Of a stretch of DNA of 64,000 nt, positions 18,209-26,067 are shown piece after piece. The notes under the pieces were generated by a model. That model saw only the letters and a list, made by a program, of their open reading frames with translations, searched no databases and was not told the DNA's origin. How positions within the stretch are numbered: position 1 is the stretch's first letter; every line of letters starts with the position of its first letter. This stretch comes from Nisaea nitritireducens (GTDB taxonomy: Bacteria; Pseudomonadota; Alphaproteobacteria; Thalassobaculales; Thalassobaculaceae): assembly GCF_014904795.1 (NCBI RefSeq), contig NZ_JACZFS010000031.1:62001-126000 (forward strand). Reading direction: 5' to 3'. A program made the translations under genes and the position numbers.

Positions 18209-19057
18209 CTAAACCAGCAGCTTGCGGATGAATTGCGGTAACCCGAACGCGCCGGCATGGGCTTCCGGCGTGTAATAGCGGCAAGCGATATCCGCAGCTT
18301 CGAACCGCTCCGCGATGGCGGAAACCGGAAGCTGACGCAAGGATTTGTCGTCACTGGCCCAGCCGAAAGCCATCAGCCCGCCCTGATAGGTCGGTACCGC
18401 CGCCGTATAGAACCAGACATCAGCAAAATGTGGGCTGAGACGGTTGAAGCTGTTCGTCACCTCTCCGCCCTGCACGAAAGGCACACCGTTCTGGGTGACC
18501 AGGATTCCGCCTTCCGTCAGGCACCGCTTGCAGGCCTTGTAGAAGCTTTCCCGGAACAGCACTTCGCCCGGCCCGATAGGATCGGTCGAATCGACGATGA
18601 TGACATCCCAGCGCTCGTCGGTCTCTTCGACAAACTTCGCCCCGTCTGCGAATTGCAGATCGAGCCGCGGATTGTCGAACGCTCCGTCGCTGAGAGACGG
18701 CAGGTGCTCGATGCACATATCGACCACACTGCGATCCAGCTCGACCATGGTCACCCGCTCGACCGATGTGTGGCGCAGCGCTTCCCGCGCCATGCCGCCA
18801 TCGCCGCCACCGATGATGAGTACCCGTTTCGCCCGGCCATGGGCCAGGATCGGAACGTGTGTCAGCATCTCGTGATAGACGAACTCGTCGCCCTCGGTGG
18901 TCTGGACGATGCCGTCGAGCGCCATCACCCGGCCGAACGCACGGTTCTCGAAAATAATCAGGTCCTGATGCTCCGTCCGTTCCCGGAAGAGCACCTTGTC
19001 GATCACCAGACGTTGTCCATAGCCGCTGTGGAGGGTTTCGCAGAACCACTCGCTCAT
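18209..19057 (-). CDS. speE: spermidine synthase
   Basis: SpeE transfers an aminopropyl group from decarboxylated SAM to putrescine. The 282-aa product has the N-terminal beta domain (ERTEHQDLIIFENRAFGRVMALDG), the nucleotide motif LIIGGGDGGMAREALRH, and VDSTDPIGPGEVLF with catalytic Asp. The ATG at 19057 overlaps the end of speD by four bases (ATGA), a translational coupling that fits because SpeD supplies its substrate. A clear terminator follows about 165 nt downstream. Confidence 0.95.
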   Translation of the reverse strand: MSEWFCETLHSGYGQRLVIDKVLFRERTEHQDLIIFENRAFGRVMALDGIVQTTEGDEFVYHEMLTHVPILAHGRAKRVLIIGGGDGGMAREALRHTSVERVTMVELDRSVVDMCIEHLPSLSDGAFDNPRLDLQFADGAKFVEETDERWDVIIVDSTDPIGPGEVLFRESFYKACKRCLTEGGILVTQNGVPFVQGGEVTNSFNRLSPHFADVWFYTAAVPTYQGGLMAFGWASDDKSLRQLPVSAIAERFEAADIACRYYTPEAHAGAFGLPQFIRKLLV

Positions 19058-19563
19058 ACGGTCAGGCCCCGTTTCAGGTCGTTGAGCTGGATTGAGTCCG
19101 GGCGGAAGGCCCGGCGCAGCACCGCAATCGCCTGGTGAGGCTCTGCGTCTCCGCACATGAACACGTCGAGCGCGGCATAGCCCCGCTCCGGCCAAGTGTG
19201 GATGCTGATATGAGACTCTGCAAGCACCGCAACGCCCGACACGCCGCCATTCGGCGTGAAGTGATGCAGATGAATATGCAGCAGGGTAGCACCGGAAACC
19301 TCGACGGCTTCGCGCAGGGTTTCCTCGACATGGTCGAGTTCATCCAGCCGCGAGGCGCCAACCAGATCGATGATCAGGTGCGTGCCGGCAAAGACCAGCC
19401 CGTCCTTCTGTACGAAATGATCGAGAGATGCATCCGAATGCGTCGGTGCCAGTTGAACGACCGTGCCATCGATATTGGCCGTGCCGGTGGTGTCGGAATT
19501 GGTTCTGCTCGGTTGAGTATCCGAGTCCATCCCCAAATCAGCGAAGGCGACGTTTTTATCCAT
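19054..19563 (-). CDS. speD: S-adenosylmethionine decarboxylase proenzyme
   Basis: SpeD makes decarboxylated SAM for spermidine synthesis. It is a pyruvoyl enzyme made by self-cleavage before Ser: the site E116-S117 lies in LAESHISIHTWPE. LLHIHLHHFTPNGGVSG and ALDVFMCGDA complete the family pattern. The 169-aa chain has about 50 extra, probably disordered, N-terminal residues compared with compact bacterial SpeD. The ATG at 19563 has AGGAGG at ideal spacing, so the extension is probably real. The upstream gap 19564-19848 (285 bp) should hold the promoter; I see no known riboswitch in it. Confidence 0.93.
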   Translation of the reverse strand: MDKNVAFADLGMDSDTQPSRTNSDTTGTANIDGTVVQLAPTHSDASLDHFVQKDGLVFAGTHLIIDLVGASRLDELDHVEETLREAVEVSGATLLHIHLHHFTPNGGVSGVAVLAESHISIHTWPERGYAALDVFMCGDAEPHQAIAVLRRAFRPDSIQLNDLKRGLTV

Positions 19564-19848
19564 CAACCCCTCCTATCCAGTAGATGTCCCAGTTACCCCG
19601 TCGCATCCCGCTTGCCGCAACACCGTTGGGCGGAATGGTCTGGCGTTCCTTTCGCTCCGCACAATGCGGATATAAGCGCGGCGTTCTGAGGCTTTTCGCC
19701 CCCCGTAGCAAGTTAATTCTGACCCGCCGCTCGAAAAAGTTCGACCGGAAGCGCTCCACATCATCGCGATGCCCTACCGGTCGTGTCTTTCTAGACGAAA
19801 AATGCGCAATAAGTGCGCCTATGTCAAGTAGGGAGCCCGACAAATTTT

Positions 19849-20247
19849 TCAGCGCGGCCGCAGGGCGATACAATCGATCTCGACAAGCGCCTTCCGGGCT
19901 AGTCCGGTGACTCCAATACAGGTCCTCGTCGGCCGCGTTTCGGCTCCGAAATACTCCGCATAGACCGCGTTCATCGCATCGTAGTCACGCTCGAATTCCG
20001 TCAGGAACACGCGGGCGGAGACAACGTGGCTAAAATCGAGCCCGAGCCCCTCAAGTACCAGCCGCAGATTTTCCATGGTCCGGCGGGTCTGCGCCTCGAC
20101 GCCATCCGGCAGCGGTCGCGCATCATCGTCGGGATCGGTCGCAAGCTGGCCCGTGATCAGGCACCAGTCATCAACCTCGACGGCATGGCTGTATGGCGCA
20201 ACCGGAGAGGGCGCCTGATTGAACAAATGAAATACCGGTCCCGCCAT
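19849..20247 (-). CDS. RidA/YjgF-family enamine deaminase
   Basis: RidA proteins hydrolyse reactive enamines and imines formed by PLP enzymes. The 132-aa sequence has APYSHAVEVDDWCLITGQLATDP near the N-terminus and ends with the signature TRTCIGVTGLARKALVEIDCIAL, in which the RxC pair and the final Glu form the active site. GAGGAG lies 5' of the ATG at 20247. It is 15 bp after a DUF1289 gene on the same strand, so the two probably share a transcript. Confidence 0.86.
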   Translation of the reverse strand: MAGPVFHLFNQAPSPVAPYSHAVEVDDWCLITGQLATDPDDDARPLPDGVEAQTRRTMENLRLVLEGLGLDFSHVVSARVFLTEFERDYDAMNAVYAEYFGAETRPTRTCIGVTGLARKALVEIDCIALRPR

Positions 20248-20262
20248 GATGCGTCTCCTCAA

Positions 20263-20490
20263 TCACTCCGCGCTGGTCGCCGTACCGGCCCTGCGCCGGT
20301 TTTTGCGCCGCGGTCGTGGCGCGACCGCACCGCGCCGGTCATGCAGCTCGGCAATAATCTGAAGTCTGCGCTCCCCGTCGAAACGGGGCCAGCCCGAAAT
20401 CTCCTCGATCGTCCGCCAGCAGCCTAGGCAGTGGCCGCTTGCGCGGTCGATCTGGCAAACGGCAACGCAGGGTGAAGGAATGTCAGACAT
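20263..20490 (-). CDS. DUF1289 four-cysteine protein
   Basis: The 75-aa protein begins SPCVAVCQIDRASGHCLGCWRTIEEI, the hallmark DUF1289 motif. Its four cysteines (about residues 8, 12, 21 and 24) probably bind zinc or an iron-sulfur cluster. The C-terminus is basic and proline-rich (RRGAVAPRPRRKNRRR), which could bind nucleic acid. The function of this common proteobacterial family is unknown. It lies 15 bp upstream of the RidA gene. Confidence 0.85.
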   Translation of the reverse strand: MSDIPSPCVAVCQIDRASGHCLGCWRTIEEISGWPRFDGERRLQIIAELHDRRGAVAPRPRRKNRRRAGTATSAE

Positions 20491-20540
20491 GTCGAAAACC
20501 TACCGGCCGCAGTTTCAGAACACCGAAACATTGCAGATAA

Positions 20541-20571
20541 GAAAACGGCGTGGATCAAAAATCCACGCCGT
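20541..20571 (-). terminator. intrinsic terminator of the DJ-1-like gene
   Basis: A perfect 11-bp stem (ACGGCGTGGAT with its complement, 20545-20555 and 20561-20571) and 5-nt loop lie 30 nt past the stop of the minus-strand DJ-1-like gene. TTTC follows on the minus strand. Confidence 0.82.
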
Positions 20572-20600
20572 CTGCGTCGGTTTATGGTCCGGAAGCGGCG

Positions 20601-21170
20601 TTAAGCAGCTTCGGTCACATTGCTTTCGAAAGCATTGATCAGAGCTGCGAAGCTCTGGATCATCTCAGCGATACCTTCGGTGCCGCTGGCGGTGACCAGG
20701 TTGCCCTCGGTCACGGAAGCGACCTCTTCCCAGCTGGCACCGGCGGCTTCGAGAGCCTCACGGGTGTCGGCGGAGGAGGTAACGGTCCGACCCTTGGCAT
20801 CCTCGATGGTGATCATCAGGGACGTGGCATCGCCGATCAGGGCAACCGGCATACCGGCGCGCATGAAGGCCTTCAGCACGCGCTGGGCATGCGGGTCTTC
20901 AGCCAGCTTCTCGACGCCACGGACACCGCCCGGAACAACGAGGCCGGCATAATCGACGGCCAGCGTATCGGCCAAGTCCGCGTCAACCGGGAAGAAATGG
21001 CCCCAGGAACCGTCGTACCAGCCATTGACGAGGCCGGTGGCGCGGGAAACGGCTTTGACCGTCGCGCCTGCGGCAAGCAACTGCTTTTGGGGCTCGACGA
21101 ATTCGACTTCATCGAAACCGTTGGCGACCATGATTGCGATATTTTTTCCGGTGAGCGGCTTGTCCTGCAT
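20601..21170 (-). CDS. DJ-1/PfpI-family protein lacking the nucleophilic cysteine
   Basis: The 189-aa protein has the DJ-1/PfpI fold signatures: KNIAIMVANGFDEVEFVEP (with the conserved acidic residue), YAGLVVPGG, and a C-terminal GTEGIAEMIQSFAALI. At the nucleophile elbow, where active members have a Cys-His (AICHG type), this one reads ALIGDATS at about residues 110-117. The whole protein contains no cysteine. Protease, deglycase or glyoxalase activity through cysteine is therefore not possible; a binding or structural role is more likely. It has its own terminator and is probably a single-gene unit. Confidence 0.82.
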   Translation of the reverse strand: MQDKPLTGKNIAIMVANGFDEVEFVEPQKQLLAAGATVKAVSRATGLVNGWYDGSWGHFFPVDADLADTLAVDYAGLVVPGGVRGVEKLAEDPHAQRVLKAFMRAGMPVALIGDATSLMITIEDAKGRTVTSSADTREALEAAGASWEEVASVTEGNLVTASGTEGIAEMIQSFAALINAFESNVTEAA

Positions 21171-21551
21171 TTAGTTCTCCTTTTTATAGCGTCTCGTCGG
21201 GTGCGGCGGGGCCGGAACGGTCCTGGATCAAGACACTCCCGGAATGCACCGAAAAATCGGACTCCGGAAGGCACGTCTCATCAAAACGCCGAATGTGGGC
21301 TGGATCCCTCAACACCCGGTCAAGGCCGGGAGCGGGATCAAAACAATTGAAACCGACGAGCAATAGCTCGCGGCGTGGGAGATAGCGAAAATCGAGACTA
21401 AATTCAAGTCAAGAGATATGCATGGCTGCGTTGCGCAGATATTTCCGGGCCGAGGTACACCGGTAAATCCCCCATCTGCCCGAACATCCGATCATCTCCA
21501 GATCGGATTTAACGACCACCGTCCCCATACAATCAGGGATCAAATGGCCGC
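21171..21551. other. 381-bp gap without a convincing gene
   Basis: The gap should hold the promoter of the DJ-1-like gene; a minus-strand TTGACT at about 21404-21409 is a weak -35 candidate. An 8-bp inverted repeat (ATCCGATC 21486-21493, GATCGGAT 21501-21508, 7-nt loop) sits 43 nt past the 3' end of tRNA-Gly and may help to end or process that transcript, though no U-run follows. Small open frames here lack good starts and homology. Confidence 0.4.
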
Positions 21552-21625
21552 TGGAGCGGGTGAAGGGAATCGAACCCTCGTATTCAGCTTGGGAAGCTGA
21601 TGTTCTACCATTGAACTACACCCGC
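21552..21625 (-). tRNA. tRNA-Gly, anticodon CCC
   Basis: On the minus strand a full cloverleaf can be drawn. The acceptor stem is GCGGGTG with CACCCGC. The D arm is GTAGTTCAATGGTAGAAC. The anticodon stem TCAGC/GCTGA carries the loop TTCCCAA, giving anticodon CCC. The T arm is GAGGG-TTCGATT-CCCTT. The 3' end TCCA is encoded, and the total is 74 nt. It reads GGG codons. Confidence 0.95.
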
Positions 21626-22042
21626 GACGCCCCCAAAGATGCGCAAGCTGCGCCGAGCTTACAAGTGAAATCGTTTGTCCCGATATAGCTCACCAGCGTC
21701 ACCACCGATTCCAGTAGACGTCAGGGGCAAACACGATCCTGACCTTGAGCGACGGCGGTACCATCACGCTCGTCGGCGCCTCGACCGGTCCGGTCTCGGA
21801 CGGGCTTTTCCTCTACAGTTGAGCCCCTGCAGCGCGGGCAATTTCCGCCCGCCTGATGCTTTACAGTCCCATACAGTCACGACATGGTGAGAGATTGTGC
21901 GGCCGCTGGCGCTTGCCCGACTGTTGGCGGTAGCGCACCTTGCGCTCTATGTAGACTCTTCGGAAATTCGCTCCACATATAGCGTTGGGACCGGGGATAC
22001 CGGTAGCGGGGGACGGCGAAGGCGCGGGTGAGGAGTGAAAAG
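21626..22042. other. 417-bp gap between tRNA-Gly and apaG
   Basis: No intact gene is visible. The gap contains the upstream side of the tRNA promoter (minus strand), a short coding remnant at 21718-21822, and the apaG leader. The small open frames here have poor coding character. Confidence 0.5.
21718..21822 (+). pseudogene. possible C-terminal remnant of an RTX/haemolysin-like protein
   Basis: Between a TAG at 21715 and a TGA at 21820, one frame reads 34 residues including ANTILTLSDGGTITLVGAST and ending DGLFLYS. The LTLSDGGTITLVG pattern resembles the last strands of RTX-type calcium-binding proteins. No start codon or upstream repeats remain. It may be a decayed gene end, or a chance match. 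Confidence 0.3.
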
Positions 22043-22435
22043 GTGTACAGCGAGACCACGGGCGCGATCAGGGTATTTGTTCAGCCTCACTATCTTCCGG
22101 ATCATTCGGACCCGGAGGAACATCGTTTTGTCTGGGCCTACAAGGTCACGATCGAGAATCTCGGGGATGAGGAAGTCCGCCTGCGTGCACGACATTGGGA
22201 AATTACGGATGCCCTCGGACGCCAACAGAAAGTCGACGGACCGGGCGTCGTCGGTGAACAGCCAGTGATCCGGCCGGGCGAAAGTTTCGAATATACCAGT
22301 GGCACTCCGCTCGGGACGCCTTCGGGCTTCATGAGCGGCCACTACGACATGACCGGCCCGGACGGGCAGAATTTCACTGTTTCGGTGCCCAGTTTCTCGC
22401 TGGATCTGCCGGAAGCGGCCGGACGGCCAAACTGA
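22043..22435 (+). CDS. apaG: ApaG (Co2+/Mg2+ efflux-associated) protein, GTG start
   Basis: The 130-aa fibronectin-III-like protein shows the ApaG pattern: IRVFVQPHYLPDHSDPEEHRFVWAY, ITIENLG-type strand, LRARHWEITDALG, VDGPGVVGEQPVIRPGESFEYTSGTPL and SGHYDM. ApaG is linked to cobalt resistance and to Ap4A levels in other bacteria; its biochemistry is unclear. The GTG at 22043 follows AGGAG by 7 nt and matches the MY-x-x-TT start of homologues; a GTG at 22028 is in frame but overlaps the ribosome site. Confidence 0.92.
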   Translation: MYSETTGAIRVFVQPHYLPDHSDPEEHRFVWAYKVTIENLGDEEVRLRARHWEITDALGRQQKVDGPGVVGEQPVIRPGESFEYTSGTPLGTPSGFMSGHYDMTGPDGQNFTVSVPSFSLDLPEAAGRPN

Positions 22436-22522
22436 GCGGGTGCGCAAACCGGGCATCCATTGGGAACACTGAGGGCGTAACCCCATCACAATTCATGCGC
22501 CCTTGACCGAGAAGGAAGTAAA

Positions 22523-23167
22523 ATGTCGCCTTATGACAACGCACTGCGCGCAGAGGCCGCGGCGGGCAACGATGTCGACGTCAAGGTCGTCGGGCCGCGC
22601 CCCTCACGCGAAGACGCGGAAGCGGCGGTTCGCACCCTGATCGAATGGGCCGGGGACGACCCGGACCGGGAAGGGTTGCTGGAGACGCCGGCACGCGTGG
22701 TGCGCTCTTACGAAGAACTGTTCAAGGGGTATCACAGCGATCCCCGGGGCTATCTCGAGCGCATATTCGAGGAGACCGAGGATTATCACGAGATGGTCCT
22801 GCTGAAGAATATCCGTATGGAATCCCATTGCGAGCACCACATGCTGCCGGTCATCGGCCGGGTCTCTATCGCCTACATGCCGAATAACCGCGTGGTTGGC
22901 GTCAGCAAGCTGGCGAGGGTCGTTGAGACCTTCGCAAAGAGGCTGCAGATCCAGGAAAAAATGACCGCACAGATCGCCCATTCGATCCAGGATGTGCTTC
23001 AGCCAAAGGGCGTTGCCGTCATGGTAGAGGCTGAACATCAGTGCATGACCACCCGCGGTGTCTGCAAGCCGGGCGCCAGCATGGTCACCAAGACTCTGAC
23101 CGGCTGCTTCAAGGAGGATGCGGAACTTCGCAAGGAGTTCTTCGACCTGGTTGCGAAAGCCAACTGA
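22523..23167 (+). CDS. folE: GTP cyclohydrolase I
   Basis: FolE opens GTP to 7,8-dihydroneopterin triphosphate, the entry to folate and, in many bacteria, to queuosine. The 214-aa protein has the zinc ligands C103 and H106 (SHCEHHMLP) and C174 (EHQCMTTRG), spaced as in E. coli. [10 protein letters not shown] and [13 protein letters not shown] complete the pattern. AAGGAAG lies 6 nt before the ATG at 22523. A terminator follows. Confidence 0.96.
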   Translation: MSPYDNALRAEAAAGNDVDVKVVGPRPSREDAEAAVRTLIEWAGDDPDREGLLETPARVVRSYEELFKGYHSDPRGYLERIFEETEDYHEMVLLKNIRMESHCEHHMLPVIGRVSIAYMPNNRVVGVSKLARVVETFAKRLQIQEKMTAQIAHSIQDVLQPKGVAVMVEAEHQCMTTRGVCKPGASMVTKTLTGCFKEDAELRKEFFDLVAKAN

Positions 23168-23194
23168 CCTCCCGCTAGCCGGGACCGGAATATC

Positions 23195-23226
23195 GGGGGC
23201 GCAGCCGTAAAGCCGCGCCCCTTTTC
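23195..23226 (+). terminator. intrinsic terminator of folE
   Basis: GGGGCGCAGC pairs with GCCGCGCCCC (one mismatch) around a short loop and is followed by TTTT. It starts about 28 nt past the folE stop. Confidence 0.82.
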
Positions 23227-23262
23227 CGTTTCGGTACTGGACATCGGGCTCCAGCCAGTCCA

Positions 23263-24753
23263 ATGATCCCCGCTCTGTGCAAATGGATTTGGAGCGCGGA
23301 CTTGGTCGCCATTGGTCCGGTCCTTCACATCGTCGGTCTTCTCATGTCGATCATGGCCGTGGCCATGTTGCTGCCGGCCGGTGTGGATCTCGTCGTTGGC
23401 AACTCCGACTGGGAAGTTTTCACCGGCGCGTCCGCTTTGTCCCTCTTCATCGGCGTCTCGCTGATGCTGAGCACGACGAGCCCGTCGGCCACCAATCTGA
23501 GTCTGCGCCAGGCCTTCCTTCTGACCACGCTTAGCTGGCTGACGATTGCGACCGTCGCCGCACTGCCCTTTGCCTTCTCCCAGCTCGACATGACTGTCGC
23601 CGACGCTTTCTTCGAGAGCATGTCAGGGGTAACCACCACCGGGGCGACCGTAATCGTCGGGCTCGAACATGCTCCGCCGGGAATTCTCTTGTGGCGCGCC
23701 CTGCTGCAATGGCTCGGCGGCATCGGTATCATCGTCATGGCCCTGGCGGTTCTGCCAATGCTGAGCGTCGGTGGCATGCAGCTGTTTCAGACTGAGGCGT
23801 TCGATACGCCGGACAAAGTGGTCCCGCGGGCAGCCCAGCTGGCCGGCGGGATCAGCGGCATCTATCTGGCCTTCACCGCGATATGCGCGTCCGCGCTCTG
23901 GGCAGCCGGCCTGCCGGGGTTCGACGCCATCACCCATGCCATGGCAACGATCGCGACAGGAGGTTATTCGACCCGGGACGATTCCATCGGGCACTATGAC
24001 AGTGCCCTCGTGGACTGGATCGTCTTTGTTGGCATGATCGCCGGCAGCCTGCCGTTCGTCTACTACCTGCGGATGATGCGCGGATCGCTCCGTCCGCTGT
24101 TCCAGGACAGCCAGGTGAAGTGGTTTTTCGCCATCGTCGCGATCGTGGTCTGCTCCATATCCCTGTGGAACTGGCATGTGCTCGACTTTGCACCGATGCA
24201 GGCGCTTCGGTACGCTGCCTTCAACATGGTCTCGGTGATGACCGGAACCGGGTTCACCACGACCGACTACGGAAACTGGGGAGGCTTCCCGGTCACCGTC
24301 GTCATGTGCCTCATGTTTGTCGGCGGATGCGCCGGATCGACGACCTGCGGCATCAAGATTTTCCGAATCCAGGTACTCTACGCCACCGCACAGGTCCAGA
24401 TCGAGCGACTGCTGCGCCCGCATGGCGTCTTCATTCCCTACTACAACCGCAAACCGATCCCGGAGACGGTCTCCGAATCGGTGATGGGATTTTTCTTCCT
24501 CTATATGCTGTGTTTTGCGGCAATCGCGGCCTTGCTTGCCTTCATAGGCCTCGACTTCATCACCGCCGTATCCGGCGCCGCGACCGCTATCAGCAATGTC
24601 GGGCCCGGCCTCGGCCCGATCATCGGCCCCTCCGGAAATTTCGACTCCCTGCCAGCCAGTGCAAAATGGCTCTTGTCATTCGGCATGCTGCTCGGCAGGT
24701 TGGAGCTGTTCACCGTTCTGGTGATGCTCTCTCCCTCCTTCTGGCGCCGCTAG
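23263..24753 (+). CDS. trkH: Trk/Ktr-type potassium uptake membrane subunit
   Basis: TrkH forms the K+ channel of the Trk system and is gated by TrkA. The 496-aa protein has four pore loops with filter motifs: TTTGAT near residue 125, ATGGYST near 230, GTGFTTTD near 325, and SNVGPGLGP near 445. Eight or more transmembrane segments surround them, including LWRALLQWLGGIGIIVMALAVLP. No trkA gene is adjacent. The ATG at 23263 begins MIPALCKW; no better start is seen. It is followed 25 bp later by the ArgE-like gene, but a functional link is unlikely. Confidence 0.93.
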   Translation: MIPALCKWIWSADLVAIGPVLHIVGLLMSIMAVAMLLPAGVDLVVGNSDWEVFTGASALSLFIGVSLMLSTTSPSATNLSLRQAFLLTTLSWLTIATVAALPFAFSQLDMTVADAFFESMSGVTTTGATVIVGLEHAPPGILLWRALLQWLGGIGIIVMALAVLPMLSVGGMQLFQTEAFDTPDKVVPRAAQLAGGISGIYLAFTAICASALWAAGLPGFDAITHAMATIATGGYSTRDDSIGHYDSALVDWIVFVGMIAGSLPFVYYLRMMRGSLRPLFQDSQVKWFFAIVAIVVCSISLWNWHVLDFAPMQALRYAAFNMVSVMTGTGFTTTDYGNWGGFPVTVVMCLMFVGGCAGSTTCGIKIFRIQVLYATAQVQIERLLRPHGVFIPYYNRKPIPETVSESVMGFFFLYMLCFAAIAALLAFIGLDFITAVSGAATAISNVGPGLGPIIGPSGNFDSLPASAKWLLSFGMLLGRLELFTVLVMLSPSFWRR

Positions 24754-24778
24754 GCGCTGCCCGGAAAGGTATCGCGAC

Positions 24779-25948
24779 ATGAGCGAGATGCTCGCCCAAT
24801 CCATTTCCATGCTCGACCGCCTGGTCGCGTTCGACACCACGTCCCGGCTGTCCAACCTCGAGCTGATCGACTTCGCGCGAGACTATCTGGAAAGCCACGG
24901 CATTCCGACGCGCACGACCTTCAACGAGGACAAGACCAAGGCCAATCTCTGGGCCACCATCGGCCCGGAAGACAAGGGCGGCGTTGTTCTCTCCGGTCAT
25001 GTCGACGTGGTTCCGGTCGACGGCCAGGACTGGAGCGCCGAGCCGTTCAAGATGTGGGAAGCCGACAAGAAGCTGTTCGGACGCGGCACCGCCGATATGA
25101 AGGGCTTCTGCGCCATCGCGCTGGCCATGGCGCCGGAGATGAAAAAGCGCGGCCTGAAGACGCCGATCCATCTCGCATTCTCCTACGATGAAGAGGTCGG
25201 CTGCATCGGCGTGCGCGGCCTGATCAAGGACATGACAGAGAACCTGCCGCTGCCGATCGCCGTTGTGGTCGGCGAGCCGACCGGCATGAAGATCATCGGC
25301 GGCAACAAGGGCAGCCGGAGCCTGATGGTGACGGTGCGCGGCGTACCCGGCCATTCCAGCGAGCCGCATCGCGGTGCCAATTCCATCATGTTCGCGGCCC
25401 GGATCATCAATCTGCTGGAACAAATCCAGACCGAGTTGCGTGAAAACGCGCATGAGGACAGCCCGTTCGATCCTCCCTACACCACCATCGATCTTGGTGT
25501 CATCGAAGGCGGCACCGCGCACAATATCATCCCCGAGTTCACCAAGTTCCGCTGGGGTATGCGGCTGCATCCGGGTGATGACGGCGAAGCCATCGAGCAA
25601 CGGGTCCGCGACTATATCGAGAGCGAGTTGAACCCCGCCCTGAAGGCCGTCTCTCCCGAAGCTGGCGTGACCATGGAACTGGTCAATGACGTGCCGCCGC
25701 TTGTGCCAGACACGGAATCCGCCGCCGAAGACCTGATCCGCCACCTGACCGGCCTCAACCAATCCGGTGCGGTATCCTTTGGAACCGAGGCCGGCTTCTT
25801 CCAGAAAGCCGGCGTTCCAGGCGTGATCTTCGGCCCCGGCTATATCCAGCAGGCGCACCAGCCGGACGAATTCATCGAACTCTCCCAGATCGAGGAATGC
25901 GTTGAATTCATGACCAAGCTGACGGACTGGGCCGCTAAAAACGGCTGA
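24779..25948 (+). CDS. argE: M20-family deacetylase, acetylornithine deacetylase (ArgE) type
   Basis: ArgE removes the acetyl group from N-acetylornithine in arginine synthesis. The 389-aa protein has the metal motifs SGHVDVVPVDGQDW, GRGTADMKG and FSYDEEVGCIG (catalytic Glu-Glu), then a dimerisation domain starting VTVRGVPGHSSEPHRGANSI, and the C-terminal QAHQPDEF. The sequence fits the long alphaproteobacterial ArgE form. M20 enzymes are easily confused, so another N-acyl amino acid substrate is possible. A perfect hairpin lies 31 bp after the stop. Confidence 0.83.
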   Translation: MSEMLAQSISMLDRLVAFDTTSRLSNLELIDFARDYLESHGIPTRTTFNEDKTKANLWATIGPEDKGGVVLSGHVDVVPVDGQDWSAEPFKMWEADKKLFGRGTADMKGFCAIALAMAPEMKKRGLKTPIHLAFSYDEEVGCIGVRGLIKDMTENLPLPIAVVVGEPTGMKIIGGNKGSRSLMVTVRGVPGHSSEPHRGANSIMFAARIINLLEQIQTELRENAHEDSPFDPPYTTIDLGVIEGGTAHNIIPEFTKFRWGMRLHPGDDGEAIEQRVRDYIESELNPALKAVSPEAGVTMELVNDVPPLVPDTESAAEDLIRHLTGLNQSGAVSFGTEAGFFQKAGVPGVIFGPGYIQQAHQPDEFIELSQIEECVEFMTKLTDWAAKNG

Positions 25949-25979
25949 GCCGCCGCATTACGCAGTCACCACCTTGACC

Positions 25980-26011
25980 CTATTGCGAACCGGTGAGACG
26001 GTTCGCAATAG
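25980..26011. repeat. perfect 13-bp inverted repeat before the sugar-acid dehydratase
   Basis: CTATTGCGAACCG (25980-25992) and its exact complement (25999-26011) enclose a 6-nt loop. It ends 56 bp before the dehydratase ATG. There is no U-run on either strand, so an operator palindrome or an RNA hairpin in the leader is more likely than a terminator. Confidence 0.75.
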
Positions 26012-26067
26012 ATGTAAAAAACGTCCGGCGCTGAAACCGGACGATGGTCAAGGGGGAGACCGGCGTA

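Noticed and set aside
21552-21625. tRNA-Gly as the attachment site of a genomic island.
   Set aside because: No integrase gene or direct repeat of the tRNA 3' end was seen, and the possible RTX remnant lies on the 5' side, not the usual 3' side.
24710-25858. A 382-codon minus-strand open frame opposite the ArgE-like gene.
   Set aside because: It has no recognisable domain; the deacetylase motifs on the plus strand are complete.
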